Shown piece by piece: positions 34,220 through 45,195 of a DNA stretch of 64,000 bases (position 1 is its first letter; the number at the start of each line of letters is the position of its first letter). This stretch comes from Glutinoglossum americanum (taxonomy: Eukaryota > Ascomycota > Geoglossomycetes > Geoglossales > Geoglossaceae). Location: contig JAGHQL010000003.1 of NCBI GenBank assembly GCA_020080175.1, forward strand, positions 62,001 to 126,000, in the 5' to 3' direction. Made by a program: the position numbers and the translations under genes. The notes under the pieces were generated by a model, which saw nothing but the letters and a program-made list of their open reading frames with translations, ran no database searches and was not told the origin of the DNA.

Positions 34220-35821
34220 TCACGAACTGGAGATCCACGCCAGCTTACCTCCGTGATCTTTAGCCGCTCGTGTCTTCCTTGCCAATACCTCCGACACCTT
34301 CTCTCTTACGCCAGCCTTTCCCCGCCGGGTCTCCACAAAGTGCTCGATAACTTCGTCGGCCGTTTTCTGGCCCTCACGAACAACGTATTCGATTTCCTGT
34401 TCCCTTGGCAGTACTAACCAGCGGTGCGGGTACTCATGGTAGTCGCCCACTTCTGAGTTGGAGTTGATGAGCTGAAGTTTTTGCTCACCCTCAACCTTGA
34501 AGAAAGCCTCGGTATCGACATCATTTGTGGACTCGAGACTGGCTGGTTGCCACTTGGGTGTCTCTGCCGGTTTTCGGATCAGCCTTGCGAAAACGCCTTC
34601 GGTGAAATCTGGGTGATCCATAAGCTTGCCGGCGATATGATACTCCCGTTGGAAGGCCTCTGCGATGGACCACCGGCGGCCCAACCGCATCTGGCGGAGA
34701 GTGACACGCACTGAGGTTGGCGACCGCTCGTGCAGAGCTTGGATAGTTCTCTCGGCCCAAGGTGTCCCTTCCTTAGCTAGAGCAGACAAGATATCCTCAA
34801 TAGTATCGTGGCAGAAACACCTGTTGCATGGCATCAGCCTGTGTATTTGGCTGATATGGGTTGGGGATTTTATGTTCCCGTCTCAGGAAATGTACCTATC
34901 AACCGCCTCACGGGTCTCTCCTACCAGTGTCAGTGGTTCGTCGTCTGGGAGTCCGGTAACAAACTCCTCGATTGTGTTGTCGATGATCCGGAAACGTTCT
35001 TGCAGAGAAGCATAGTCTTTGAAAACAAGTTCGGAGAGTCGGGCTTCTAGATCTGGTAGACTTGAGGAGTGAAGATAATGTGTAGCAATCCCAGCAAATC
35101 TGTGGTTCTTCATGTTAGTAATTACTTGATTTCACCCATTTACAGGGACCTACATACAGGGTGTTCACACCCTTTAGCCTCTCGCTCGTGAGCCCTAGGT
35201 AAGTTCCTATCTCGCCGTCCAGTCTAGGTAAGAAAAAGCTCCCACCAACATCCGGGAAAAACCCAATCGTAGTCTCCGGCATGGCAAACACAGTCCTCTC
35301 AGTAGCTATTCTGAACGGCGCATGCACACTTAGCCCTACACCGCCTCCCATCGTGATGCCATCCATGAAAGCAACGTAAGGCTTGGAGTAGGTGGCTACA
35401 GTATGGTCCAGGTTGTATTCGAGAGCGAAATATCCCTTAGACTTCTGCGTACCAGAAGGGCTCTCTGTATTATTCTCAGCCAGTTCCGCAACATCTCCAC
35501 CGGCACAGAAGGCTTTAGGGCCGGCCCCTTTGATGATGATTACATTCGCGAGCTGGGATTTCTCCCATTCCTAGAGAAAACAGAGACCCACTTAGTTAGC
35601 CTGGTTTTTTTTTTTATAGGTCTATCGAGTATGCAGAAACAGATATTAGAGTGCCTTACCTTTAGTCTAGGTATGATCTTCCGGGCCATAGAGGCGTTCA
35701 AGGAATTGAGTTTCTTTGGTCTGTTCAATTCCACGGTTCGCACACCGTAGATGGTGCCGAAAAGCACATCATCAGGCTCATCTCCCGGTAACTCTCGAGG
35801 GATTTCCGGTTCTGTCGACAT
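34220..35821 (-). CDS. 3-hydroxyisobutyryl-CoA hydrolase, mitochondrial (Ehd3/HIBCH type)
   Basis: Four exons, joined at RLK|EWEKSQL, VNT(L)|FAGIATHY and VD(R)|CFCHDTIED, all in phase. It has the crotonase fold: VRTVELNRPKKLNSLN, the oxyanion-hole region VIIIKGAGPKAFCAGGDVAEL, MDGITMGGGVGLSVHAPFRI, and the catalytic Glu region ETTIGFFPDVGGSFFLPRL. The FFPDVGGSFFL motif separates the hydrolase from enoyl-CoA hydratases. It hydrolyses 3-hydroxyisobutyryl-CoA in valine breakdown. In yeast the same protein is also found in the mitoribosome small subunit as mS47, so a second role is possible. No clear presequence is present; the protein starts MSTEPEIPRELP. A missed upstream presequence exon cannot be excluded. 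Confidence 0.9.
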
Positions 35822-36212
35822 CTGTTAGGTGATAGTGGTTAGCCAATTGATCTCAAATTGATCCCCGGGAAGCTGCGAGACCTTTGCATGTCCACCAAAA
35901 ACCTTTGCTCTTAAAGGCATGATCGGACGTAACCGCGAGCAGCTACCCAGGGGGTTCCCTGCTCGCAAGATAAGTGATCTCGAAAACATCAACGGACACA
36001 GCTAGGAGTTGAATTGACCATTGACGCTCTCAAGGTCAAATATTTATGGGTACTTTTTTTCTCTCGGTCGTCTTACCGCGAAATGCCGAGAGGCGCGCGT
36101 AGCGCGCATATGTACCAGGTAATGCGCGGGAATTTATCTTTGAACAATCAGGGAATTTCGCATCAATGAAGCTATATTACATAGTTTTACATTTAGATTT
36201 AGGCAGATGCTA
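35822..36212. other. Spacer between uL4m stop and HIBCH start
   Basis: A 391-bp head-to-tail space. A short palindromic stretch (GAGGCGCGCGTAGCGCGCATA, near 36090-36110) contains a GCGCGC-TA-GCGCGC inverted repeat. No coding is seen. Confidence 0.5.
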
Positions 36213-37206
36213 CTATACATCCAGAGTGGTCCTTTTAACCTTTGATACTAGATCGCTCTGGTGGTCTTTCAATATTCCATCCAATGCCCCCTTCTCGATG
36301 ATGATTCGTCCCATCTCAAGCAGATCCTTTACGTCCACTTCTCTCTCCATAAGTACCCTACCATCCTCTCCCGCATGCCTTAAAGCCCGGAAAAGGTTTG
36401 GCCTGAAAGAACTTGTGATTACTAGAGACCTTCCATTCGGATTTCCCCAGTGATTAAGTGCGAATATGTCTTTGACAAACCGTGTTTTAGGGTAATCAAT
36501 TTCCACACCATCTTCCACAACTATAAGCTCACCCTTCCGATATCGGTAGCTGAGAGCCGTCCTCCAGGCCAAATCATACAACTTCCTCGGAAGTTCTGTT
36601 GAGAAGTCCCTAGGTTTAGGCCCAAACGCGACACCTCCTCCACGGAGCATGGGTGATTTTTTGTCCCCAAGTCTAGCATGACCAGTGCCCTTTTGAGGGC
36701 GTATCTTACGGTTGCTTCCGTGAACCTCTGATCGCCATTTCGTACTGGCCGTCCCCTGTCTAGTGGCATCTCCTTCATAGACGATTGCACGATGGAGGAT
36801 ATCCCGTCGCAGAGGGAGATGGAGATGATTGGAGGGATAGTATTTGAACCGGAGTGGCTCCATTTTTGGAAAGGAATATATTGTAGTAAGCACTTTTGAA
36901 TCTGTTCTGGAGTTAGTTGAGGCTGATGGCTTGGGGGACGAGGTCTACAAACTAATGGAATATGACATATTAGGATCTAACTTTGGATAGGCCAACGGCT
37001 GAGAGGCATCTCTGGTGGGCATGTGCATTTCGGTGGCTATAGATCGCGATAAATGCGGAGAATGGCATTGCTGATTTCATATGTTAGTTGAGACCTCCGA
37101 ACGAGGATGAAGATTAGATTACCCTCAACCCATCTCTTAAAATCCCGCTTGAAAGACCTAATTGCTTGAAAGGTCTTGCTGGACCCAAAATCCCCTTCGA
37201 AGCCAT
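36213..37206 (-). CDS. Mitochondrial large-subunit ribosomal protein uL4m
   Basis: The main exon (36213 to about 36949) encodes the uL4 core: HRAIVYEGDATRQGTASTK, the loop RPQKGTGHARLGDKKSPMLR, GGGVAFGPKPRDFSTELPRK, then LALL-type helices and FVKDIFALNHWGN. uL4 lines the exit tunnel of the mitoribosome. The N terminus is supplied by a short first exon starting at 37206 (MASKGILGPARPFKQLGL), joined over a ~180-bp intron to TSSPKPSASTNSRT in phase. This gives a basic, acid-free presequence. The exon 1 join is less sure than the core. It is head-to-head with MFAP1, 415 bp apart. Confidence 0.87.
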
Positions 37207-37621
37207 GGTGGGTCTATACTCCCCACAGAAGTAGTGAAGATCCCTAGATGTTTGACACTTTGAAAGAGAAAGAGTTACCGAAAAGTTTGATGGATATTTT
37301 AAAGCGGCGACACCTGCTCGAAAAAGAGCTGTTCTCTTACCTAAGCCTCGGCCACTGCGACTTAACCGTCTTAACTGGACTGGCAATGTAAAGCCCAAGT
37401 TAGGCCTAAAAGTGGAGTCTCACAGTACCGGCCTTCCTGCAGTTTGCACCATTAGACATTCGCACTCTCGGCCTAAAGCACTGATCTGACAACTACATAA
37501 CGGTTGTCCGCCTACTGGCCACTTAGACCAGGGCCTCCAGTAAGGAATGGCAATCTCAGATTATCCATAGCGATCTCCAAAGAGAACCATCATCGCACCA
37601 GATACTCTCCAAGTGCTCATC
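37207..37621. promoter_or_regulatory. Divergent promoter region uL4m / MFAP1
   Basis: A 415-bp space between two start codons of informational genes. No specific element is called. Confidence 0.4.
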
Positions 37622-39169
37622 ATGCCTCCGAAACGCATGACCGCAAACCCCGTTCGGCCTGCCCGCTACCGTCCTGGTAAACCGACCGCAGCGGAGTCAG
37701 AATCATCCGGAGATGAATCTTCAGACGAGGACGCAGAAGGTGCCGGACAGGAACCCGTTGTCCCGCTACCACCGAAAGCCGCTTCCTTCCCCTCCGACTC
37801 TACGAGGATCGCAAACAATCTAAAAAAGGTTGATTTGAATGAGAGACGTGAGCAAGCTGCTGCTAGAGAGGCGGCTCGAGTGGAGGCGCAGGCAGCAGAA
37901 CGGGCGAAGGAGGAAGAAGGTTTCGTAACAGAGGAAAGCGAGGATGAGAGCCAGGAGGAAGACGAGTCAGGAAGTGAATCGGAAGAAGAGACTAGCGATG
38001 AGGAAGAGGAACCAAAGAAGGTGTTGCTACGTCCGACCTTTATTAAGAAGGATAAACGTGCTGCAATAGCTACTAAAGCCGTTGCTGCTGGAAAACTAGA
38101 GGAGGAAAAGCGAATGGAGGAAGAGGAGCGGAGAAAGGCAGCCGCTGACGAGATTGTTGAGGAGCAACTTCGCCGCGACGCTGCCGCTAGAGCCGCTGGT
38201 AAAAAGTTCTGGGATGATGACGAGGGCGAGGACGCCGATGCAGTGGATGATACCGACGGTTTAGATCCTGAGACTGAAAGGGCATTATGGAAGCTACGGG
38301 AATTGAAACGGGTGAAACGAGAGAGGGAAACCATCGAGCAGGCGGAAAAAGAGCGCGAGGAGGTGGAGCGTCGGAGAAACCTTAGTAAGGAAGAGCGGGA
38401 GGAGGAAGACCGAGAATTTATGGCAAGGCAAAGAGAAGAAAAGGAGAGCAGGGGCAAGGCAGGTTATCTACAGAAATATTATCACAAGGGAGCCTTCTTC
38501 CAGGACGATCAGAAGGAGATGGGATTGGATAAGCGGGATATTATGGGCAGTCGGTACCAAGATGAGGTTGCGAATCGAGAATTACTGCCACAATATATGC
38601 AGGTAAGAGATATGACGCGGTTGGGAAAGAAAGGCAGGACCAAATATAAGGACCTAAAAGGAGAGGATACGGGGAAGTGGGGTGAATATGATGACCGGGG
38701 GCAAAGGAGAGGTGATGATAGAAAAGGGTTTGGGGGAATGAGAGATGAGCGGTTCATGCCCGATTATGAGCGGGACAGAGAGAGGCGTGCAGAGCGGACG
38801 GGCGCAAATGCCAGTGAGGTGAGGGAAAGGAAGAGGGTTGAAGGGGCACCGGAGGGGCCACGATCCATGAGAGATGGCGGGGGCAATGGAAGAGATAGAG
38901 ATGACAAGACAGACTCGTATCGACCTGGGGGCCCAGATCGCGAGCGGAGGGATCCTCGCGAGGATGATAATAGGCACACTTCCCGCGACTACAGGGGTAG
39001 GGATATGGAATATCATCGAGAGTATAGCCCTCGTAGGCGGTCCAGGTCAAGACATGATCACAGATATCGAGATCGACACGGCGACGACAGAGATCGGAGG
39101 AAGCGGAGTAACTCTCCATATGGCGACCGAGATGATCGCGATAAACGGCGCAAGGTGGATGCCAAATAG
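37622..39169 (+). CDS. MFAP1-family spliceosomal protein
   Basis: One exon encodes 515 residues. The N-terminal half is highly charged, with acidic runs (ESEDESQEEDESGSESEE) and long helices. The Mfap1 C-terminal domain (residues ~215-380) shows DTDGLDPETERALWKLRELK, KAGYLQKYYHKGAFFQDD, RDIMGSRYQDEVANRELLP, QYMQVRDMTRLGKKGRTKYK and LKGEDTGKWGEYDD. MFAP1 joins the spliceosome at the B-complex stage. The last ~130 residues are an RD/RS-like low-complexity tail ending in RDKRRKVDAK, usual for fungal members. The first ATG, at the third of four candidate codons, is used. The gene is tail-to-tail with TRS31. Confidence 0.92.
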   Translation: MPPKRMTANPVRPARYRPGKPTAAESESSGDESSDEDAEGAGQEPVVPLPPKAASFPSDSTRIANNLKKVDLNERREQAAAREAARVEAQAAERAKEEEGFVTEESEDESQEEDESGSESEEETSDEEEEPKKVLLRPTFIKKDKRAAIATKAVAAGKLEEEKRMEEEERRKAAADEIVEEQLRRDAAARAAGKKFWDDDEGEDADAVDDTDGLDPETERALWKLRELKRVKRERETIEQAEKEREEVERRRNLSKEEREEEDREFMARQREEKESRGKAGYLQKYYHKGAFFQDDQKEMGLDKRDIMGSRYQDEVANRELLPQYMQVRDMTRLGKKGRTKYKDLKGEDTGKWGEYDDRGQRRGDDRKGFGGMRDERFMPDYERDRERRAERTGANASEVRERKRVEGAPEGPRSMRDGGGNGRDRDDKTDSYRPGGPDRERRDPREDDNRHTSRDYRGRDMEYHREYSPRRRSRSRHDHRYRDRHGDDRDRRKRSNSPYGDRDDRDKRRKVDAK

Positions 39170-39410
39170 TAATAGAGTCATCTCGGTACATTCCAGACTC
39201 AACTCATGACGGGGAGGGATATATCTTGCTCAGGTCTCGCTTTTACGTTTTTGCAACTTACGACCTGGCACCTTTCTATAGGAGCTCTTCCCATGAGGAG
39301 AAAAATTAAAACTAAAACGCCGTGGATATGCAATTACTAAACGCCATTTCCCATGCAACCTCCGAAAAGACATCGCACCTGCCGTAGAAACCCTCGCCCC
39401 TTCTATCCCC

Positions 39411-40432
39411 CTATGGTTTCTGCAAGAAGCTCTCCCTCTCCAATACTTCCGGCTCAAACTTGATCAAAAAAACTGTCTTCCCAGGCCACATCTCCGTCCC
39501 AACCCCGTGCGCCGTAACCCTAGCCGGAAACCCCGTCCCATCACAAACCCCTTCCACAATCCCCGCGACAAACGCCGCGCAATTCAACTGGCTCATCTCT
39601 TTCGGCACGCTGATGTACTGGTTGACGAGCGGGTCGTTGTCCGAGATCATGTATTCGTCCTCGTTATTCTGGGAGCGCTCGAGCGCGTCGGCGGGGCGGG
39701 CGAAAAGGTGTCGCCAGAGGGTCGTGGTGATGAATTGGAGAAGGGGCAGGATGCGCGTGGGGCGTTGAGCGGAGCGGGCGGGCTCGCGGTAGAGGAGGAG
39801 ATCAAGGAGGCGGAGGCCGATGGGGTGACCTTGGGTGTTGAGCCTGTTGGCGGTGGAGTTAGATAGCTGTACGAGTATTTCCGCAACATATCTTGTGTGT
39901 GTGTGTGTGCGTGTGCGTGCGCCATCTCCGGGCAGTAGGCAAAGGAGACTCGGAGGTGCGGTCGGAGAAATGAAAAGAAAAAAAGGAGACCAAGAAATAG
40001 CCTGTAGACCGTCCGTCCACCCATCCGCTCATGTATCAAACTCGCCTTTTGCCCATCCAGTTATTTTTCTTACCTCTTTTCAAGATCCTGAATCCCCGTC
40101 ACCCGTCTCTGGGCATAGCTCACCATCTCGCCAAAGAGATACGCAAAGCTCGCCCGACTTAGCTCTGCATTGCGGCTGCGGTTGAGATTCCGATCGTATA
40201 TCGTCTTGCGGTTCGTTGGGTACCGTAAGCCACTCTGGTTGCTCGCCTGTTGCAGGGTGCCAGCAGCGGATGCGGAGGTTAATGATTTGGCTTGGGCCGC
40301 CAGGTTCAAGCTTGGGGCGGAGCTCATATCGGCGCTGTTGGTTGGGGAGAAGATAAAGGGGGTGATTGACGAGGGGGTGGTGGTTGTCGGGCGGGATGCG
40401 TGTAAAACGTTAGTTCCTGCGAATAGTGCCAT
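39411..40432 (-). CDS. TRS31: TRAPP complex core subunit Trs31 / TRAPPC5
   Basis: Two exons are split by a ~230-bp intron that contains a (CA)n tract (near 39895-39920). Exon 1 encodes a disordered Ser/Thr-rich leader and RSRNAELSRASFAYLFGEMV; exon 2 continues with TQGHPIGLRLLDLLLYRE. The conserved end is NDPLVNQYISVPKEMSQLNC, AAFVAGIVEGVCDGTGFPA and VTAHGVGTEMWPGKTVFLIKF. Trs31 is a Bet3-family subunit of TRAPP, the exchange factor complex for Rab1/Ypt1 in ER-Golgi traffic. I start at MALFAGTN (40432); another in-frame ATG lies further upstream and one downstream before SSAPSLN, so the true start is uncertain. Exon 2 is C-rich in third positions. Confidence 0.9.
39888..39924. repeat. (TG)n/(CA)n microsatellite inside TRS31 intron
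   Basis: An alternating TG/CG run lies within the single intron of TRS31 and lengthens it to about 230 bp. Confidence 0.7.
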
Positions 40433-40737
40433 CAGCTTATGAAGGCCCCGATTCTTGGTGTGAGGTTGCTGCCACTTTATGGGACACTGCAGAGACCACT
40501 TATGCATTTTTTTAATTGCTATTGCTGCCCCATATTTGAAAGGGATATTCTCTAATTTTCTTGGGTCATGTAATCTCCGAATCAAGCCATCTATCTAGCC
40601 TTCCGATCTCCTAGGCAAGGCGGCAAAGATCCCTATCTATATGTGGAAGAGAATAAATGTGCCGATTGGGTTATCCAGCGGACGTGTGATTGGGTTTCGA
40701 GTCTACTTCAGACGGATTTTCTTCTCATATATTATTT
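40433..40737. other. Spacer between LAS1 stop and TRS31 start
   Basis: A 305-bp head-to-tail space. It holds the TRS31 promoter and leader and the LAS1 3' UTR; no element is recognised. Confidence 0.4.
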
Positions 40738-42451
40738 CTATACAGTTCCGATGGGCTTGGGGATCCAATGTCCCTCGTATCTCCTCCAGCCTGGTGCACC
40801 CCCGTCGGGCTTAGGTGTCCACCCTCCCACGTATTTCCTCTCGCTTTGGCCGATACCGTCCATGCCTTGGAAATCGCTAGGTATAGTCGCTGTCTCCTCC
40901 TCTTCGTTATTTGCTGCGTCTTCACTCATCAAAGATACCGCATCCAAGTGTTCTTCCTCTAGGTATTCGTACGTAGGTGTCTGGTCGAACAACATTTTCA
41001 ACCTGAGGCACTCTGCCTCATATTCCTCGACTTCCCCCCAAACGTGGGAAATCAATTTAGTTTCGGCTCCTTCCATTTGCTCCTTACTAGATTGTCCTAC
41101 TGTAAGGAATTCCGGAAGTTGGAAATCAGTTTTATTCTGGATTTGAGAAAGGAGTGCCATTTCAGCATAATCTTCTTCTAGCGTTTTGTCCTTGGCGAGA
41201 AGCTGGGAAGCAATTTTTAGAGTCCTAATACATTTATAAGTGGAAAAGCCATAGAAAGGTTTTTTGAAAGAAAGACAAACCAGTCAGTGGGGTCCATGAA
41301 ACACTTCTGAAGAACGGATTCGAGGTCAATGTTCTCAACGCTTAGCGTCTCCTTCCACTCTTCAGACGATAGAATGTGAGAGATCCAGAGGCATGCGTTG
41401 TCTTTGTGTGTACTATTGCCAGTGAACGCCGTGGACCGTTCACAAAGGTCATTAAGCAGTCCGCCAAGAAGGGCTGGAAGGAAGGTAGACGTCATGGAGA
41501 TGCTTAATGTCATCAAGATGTCATTCCATAAAGAGAAGCCAATATCCAATGGAACTCTATCCTCGAGTCTATGATCTCGTCAGTGGATAATCCTGCTTCC
41601 GGAGATTGGTTCCTTACGTTCGTCCGTCCGGAATAATGAATCGGGGCTCCAATAAGACCTCTATTAGCACAGAGATTTTGCTTATGCTTCCGCTGCAAGC
41701 GTCTTGGATCCTTTGGGACACTTTTGCCGTCTCATCTCCATCAAACGGCATCTTGTGCTTGGCCCGCATAACGCGAGATTGTTTGTAGGGCCTAAGAATG
41801 CGTCTAACCAAGTCTTTGTGCTCTTCTATCTCAGAAGAGCGATCCGGGTCGGTACCCATCTCTAGGTCCTTAATCTTGACCCAGTAGTTGTCCCAAAGCC
41901 ACTCCAATGATCTTTGAGTCGCTTTTCGTAACACCGGAAGGGACAGCAACTTTTGGTGGGTGGCTGCGTGGCGTAGTTCAACTAAAGCGGTGGGAAGACC
42001 TAGATGCCTGGCTACCTTGTACATAGTTCGGTGATACGCCCCTTTTAGAGCTCTGTCGGTCAGGCCAGTCACAAATCTAGAGGGTGGGGGACGGAATCAG
42101 CCAAGATAATAGATGAATTATGTGACACTACCATACCGGCAAAAGGCGGCAGTGTAGGTGAGACGGACAACCTGCTGGGACACATCGGGAGTGTCACTCA
42201 GGATTGCCTGCGTAAGAAGAGAAGTGGAGTCGATCAGATGGGGGACCGTTCCACGAACAGACCAAGCTCGAACCTGAACAAAGTACTGAGCAAGCCCCTT
42301 CATCACCACGCACGAATAGAAATTGATGCTTCAATACCATATCAACCGCTTCTCGGCGCCTACGATAGTCATCCGGCGAGGAGTAGAAACCAGATCTAAC
42401 GGCTAGCAGCTCGGCGTGGTCTCGCCATAATACCAGTGTTGCGCGCGGCAT
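40738..42451 (-). CDS. LAS1: Las1-type pre-rRNA processing endonuclease
   Basis: Five exons. Joins: AVDM|VRAWSVRGTVPH, AAFC(R)|FVTGLTD, PDGR(T)|LEDRVPLD and DPTD(W)|TLKIASQ. The HEPN domain has the expected landmarks: LLAVRSGFYSSPDDYRRRRE, VPHLIDSTSLLTQAIL, RLTYTAAFCRFVTGL and the catalytic Rx4H-type motif ELRHAATHQKLLSL, followed by WLWDNYWVKI. Las1 cuts ITS2 of pre-rRNA at site C2 together with the Grc3 kinase. The C-terminal half is more divergent and ends in SERKYVGGWTPKPDGGAPG and WRRYEGHWIPKPIG, the short Trp-Pro repeats seen in fungal Las1 tails. The start is ATG before PRATLVLW. Confidence 0.92.
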
Positions 42452-43699
42452 CCCGATCTTTTTTTTCCGGAGATGCAGACGAGATGATAGGTGAGGTGGT
42501 ATATCGGATCAAGTACATGTTATTCCCGGGCGAACCTACAATGCCATCATCTCGCCGTTACGGGAGGATCAGCGTGGAGGAGCTAGAAGGCCAAGTACTA
42601 AGCACTGAGCGCCAGGCGTTGGTGGAGGTTCAGAAGCAGACATTCCTTGGCAACGACCAGTGATCTTTGGTAGCGAGAACGGGCCAAGGAAAAAAAGTAA
42701 AAAGCTTATCTTTGAGCCGCCATCGCACGGTGTTTGCTGCGCGCGTGTCGCATGCAGCGTGTTTGCATCGGGTGCAAACATCACCATTCGCATCTTTAGT
42801 TTTTCGCGGGGAACAGGGATGGACGAATCGGGGCGAGGCCAAGCACCCCCGATGGGGACATTTCGTCGCTCCTACACGCTTCTCGCACTCTCTGCTGCCG
42901 TACGCTGTGCACTCGCACACTGTTATACTCCTGTCTATACATAGCAGTGCAGTATGCACTTTGAACGTACATGCGCACGCACGTATTCCGCATGAGCGGC
43001 GAAGACAGGATTGGGCTGCAGCAAGTCTGGACGCCAGATTTATCCCGTTCCGTGTTCCTACCGCGGTACTCGAATTATGTGACCCGTCTGATCTGCGTTG
43101 GCGTCCTCGTCCATGTCGTGTCTGCGGAGTGCAAGGGGTGGGTTTTGCTTCCGCTCTACTACCAAGTATCCCAGGCGGCTTTACCCTGGAGGAAATCCTC
43201 CCGAAGGAGCTCCGCGCATGTCCCGCATTAAGATGACACCCGAAATTATACCTCCACCAACACGCTTACCCGTGGTCGCGCATTGATACCCAAACGGCAC
43301 AACCATTACATGTACGTACTATATTGTAGATACATTGCACACACATTACATGCACTTTCACCCTGACTTATCGATAGCGATCGACACTTGAGCCCTGTAC
43401 TCCGTAACCAGGCACAGCTGAAACCCACGCTAGGTTTGCAACTTGTATCGTTGAGCAGCGGCATCACCGAGGCGCCCGCCCTTCTGCAGCTATGATAAGG
43501 AGGGGGGCCCCCTGAGGATCTCGCGGGCGGCAAGAGCACCATGTCAAGAGCACCCCGCCTACAGTCTATTTTCGAAATCGAATCCGGGGACACGAGTAGA
43601 TTGTGAGCCCTTGATCATGTGCACTTCATTTTTCGTACAGGTAATCCCCACAGGCGATGCGTATAGCTGGTACTCCCGGTAGATGAAACACGGTCATAC
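42452..43699. other. Intergenic, no gene seen
   Basis: A 1.25-kb GC-rich region between the LAS1 start and the 3' side of the disordered-protein transcript. Open frames in several phases overlap each other and look like chance. Confidence 0.5.
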
Positions 43700-43885
43700 T
43701 CATACACGCTCCGTTCCGACGTGAGCTCTCTTTCGGTAACGCCCAAACAAAATATCCCAGATCAGAATAAATATATATAATAAAATTGCAAAAAATCCCG
43801 TGACCGCCAAAAAGGACGGGTAGCCCCACGCTATGCATAACCCAGAAACGATTGAAACGCCCGCTAAGCCAGTCAGGAAAATCAT
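43700..43885 (-). CDS. Candidate 61-residue two-helix membrane micro-ORF overlapping the upstream stop
   Basis: The ATG at 43885 overlaps the TGA of the 437-residue protein in an ATGA arrangement (43882-43885). The product would be 61 residues with two strongly hydrophobic segments, LTGLAGVSIVSGLCIAWGY and FLAVTGFFAILLYIFILIW, and a basic tail (FGRYRKRAH). I recognise no family. It could be a chance frame in a 3' UTR, a product of reinitiation, or the last exon of an unseen gene. It is listed because of the exact overlap and the clean TM-loop-TM pattern. Confidence 0.3.
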   Translation of the reverse strand: MIFLTGLAGVSIVSGLCIAWGYPSFLAVTGFFAILLYIFILIWDILFGRYRKRAHVGTERV

Positions 43886-45195
43886 ATCCACGAAAGGCCA
43901 TCGAAGCCGACACCCTGCGTCTTCGACTGTGTCAAGAAGGCTGAGGTAGCCAGATAAGTCTCCTCGTCGAACAGCCCGTCAGGGGGTAGAATCATAGAGT
44001 TGTCCACCATGGCATTGCTCAAGCCGTCCTCCTGGTGCCCCACAGTATCGCGTGGGCCATCTTGACTATCATCAATTGAGCTCGACTCTTCGTCATCGTC
44101 ATCATCATCGTCATCGCTTTCAGCTGGTTTCCATGTCTCTTCGAGCTTGAGACCCTTGCCGGGGCAATCTTGGTCCAGATATGACAGCGTAGATATAAAG
44201 CTATTTCGATAATCGTCCGGCTCAAGTGCGGGCGTTGAGGAATCCGGTGCGTCGTAGAGGCCCATTCCAACAAGCTCCTTTGTACCCCCTTGCAATTCGA
44301 AATTTGGCTGCGAGGGAGGGTCGGCTTCCGTTTGAGCTGAAGGAGTCAATGGTTGCACAGGAAAGGGGGTATGTGATTGTGGCTGTGGCGGCGTGGGTGG
44401 AAAGAAAGCACCAGATCCGTAAACAAACTGTGACCAGTCTTGTTGCGAGTTGGCGAGTAAGAGATACTGATCAGAGGGTCCGTCTGGGGTCATTTGAGTG
44501 CCTTGTACCGGAAGAGGAGAAGGTAGAATTTGTGGCGGATATTGTATATCAGAATGCAGATATTCAGCCTCTTGGGTATAGCAAGTGTCTGTTAGTCCAT
44601 AAACTTGCTGGTCGTATAACTGGAAAGGATCATCGGACGGAAGTATTGGCGAGTGTGGAGAGACAGGATTGGAGTATGGGAGTAATGATGACATTTCGGG
44701 CTCTCCTAGATACGTCAAGCCGAAACTTCCGGTTGAGAACCGGTAGTCAGTCAGCATCTCGAGCAATGAGGTGTCGTGAGCTTGGTGTAATGGTGCCCAA
44801 TGACCTTGTCGCGAAGTGGGTTGCCAGCTGACGGGCCTCGTGGCTACAGCTTCCTGTGGGAGTCTATCCTTCGAACTGGTGAGGTTGAACATATTTTCGA
44901 AATGGTTATATAATGTAGACCGAGTCCTACTCGTTGATTCCGGGAGCATTGACTTTCTCCTACCCACGCGTCTTGGGCTGTTTCCGGCACTCGCTGGCTT
45001 CGTGATCCGGGATACCGCACCGTTTTTCTGCCCATAGCTTGCGGAAGGGCTACAAGAATCTCGAAATTGGCGGCGGACTATTTCTGAAAATGCCATCTCC
45101 TTAGCGACATCATCAATTATCGATTCGAGATCTGTGCTAGCCGCCGAAGTCGGCTGGTAAGGGATCGAGTCATTGTAAGTGTTGTTCAAAAGCAT
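43882..45195 (-). CDS. Disordered acidic protein of unknown function
   Basis: One exon encodes 437 residues. Residues ~20-130 are partly helical (DLESIIDDVAKEMAFSEIV, PRRVGRRKSM, RTRSTLYNHFENMFNLTS). The rest is rich in Pro, Ser, Gln and Asp (FFPPTPPQPQSHTPFPVQP), with an eight-Asp run followed by EESSSIDDS. The C terminus is hydrophobic-acidic (LFDEETYLATSAFLTQ, GVGFDGLSWI), like a transactivation region. The combination of a basic N-terminal patch and an acidic/Pro-rich C-terminal half suggests a nuclear regulator, but no DNA-binding fold is visible. A similar N-terminal layout exists in other uncharacterised Pezizomycotina proteins as far as I recall. The coding frame is clean over 1.3 kb. 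Confidence 0.75.
   Translation of the reverse strand: MLLNNTYNDSIPYQPTSAASTDLESIIDDVAKEMAFSEIVRRQFRDSCSPSASYGQKNGAVSRITKPASAGNSPRRVGRRKSMLPESTSRTRSTLYNHFENMFNLTSSKDRLPQEAVATRPVSWQPTSRQGHWAPLHQAHDTSLLEMLTDYRFSTGSFGLTYLGEPEMSSLLPYSNPVSPHSPILPSDDPFQLYDQQVYGLTDTCYTQEAEYLHSDIQYPPQILPSPLPVQGTQMTPDGPSDQYLLLANSQQDWSQFVYGSGAFFPPTPPQPQSHTPFPVQPLTPSAQTEADPPSQPNFELQGGTKELVGMGLYDAPDSSTPALEPDDYRNSFISTLSYLDQDCPGKGLKLEETWKPAESDDDDDDDDEESSSIDDSQDGPRDTVGHQEDGLSNAMVDNSMILPPDGLFDEETYLATSAFLTQSKTQGVGFDGLSWI

Noticed and set aside
38754-39191. A 145-codon minus-strand frame inside MFAP1
   Set aside because: A shadow of the low-complexity RD-rich tail on the other strand.
42667-43236. A 189-codon plus-strand frame in GC-rich spacer
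   Set aside because: Overlaps other open frames, has mixed composition and shows no recognisable motif.
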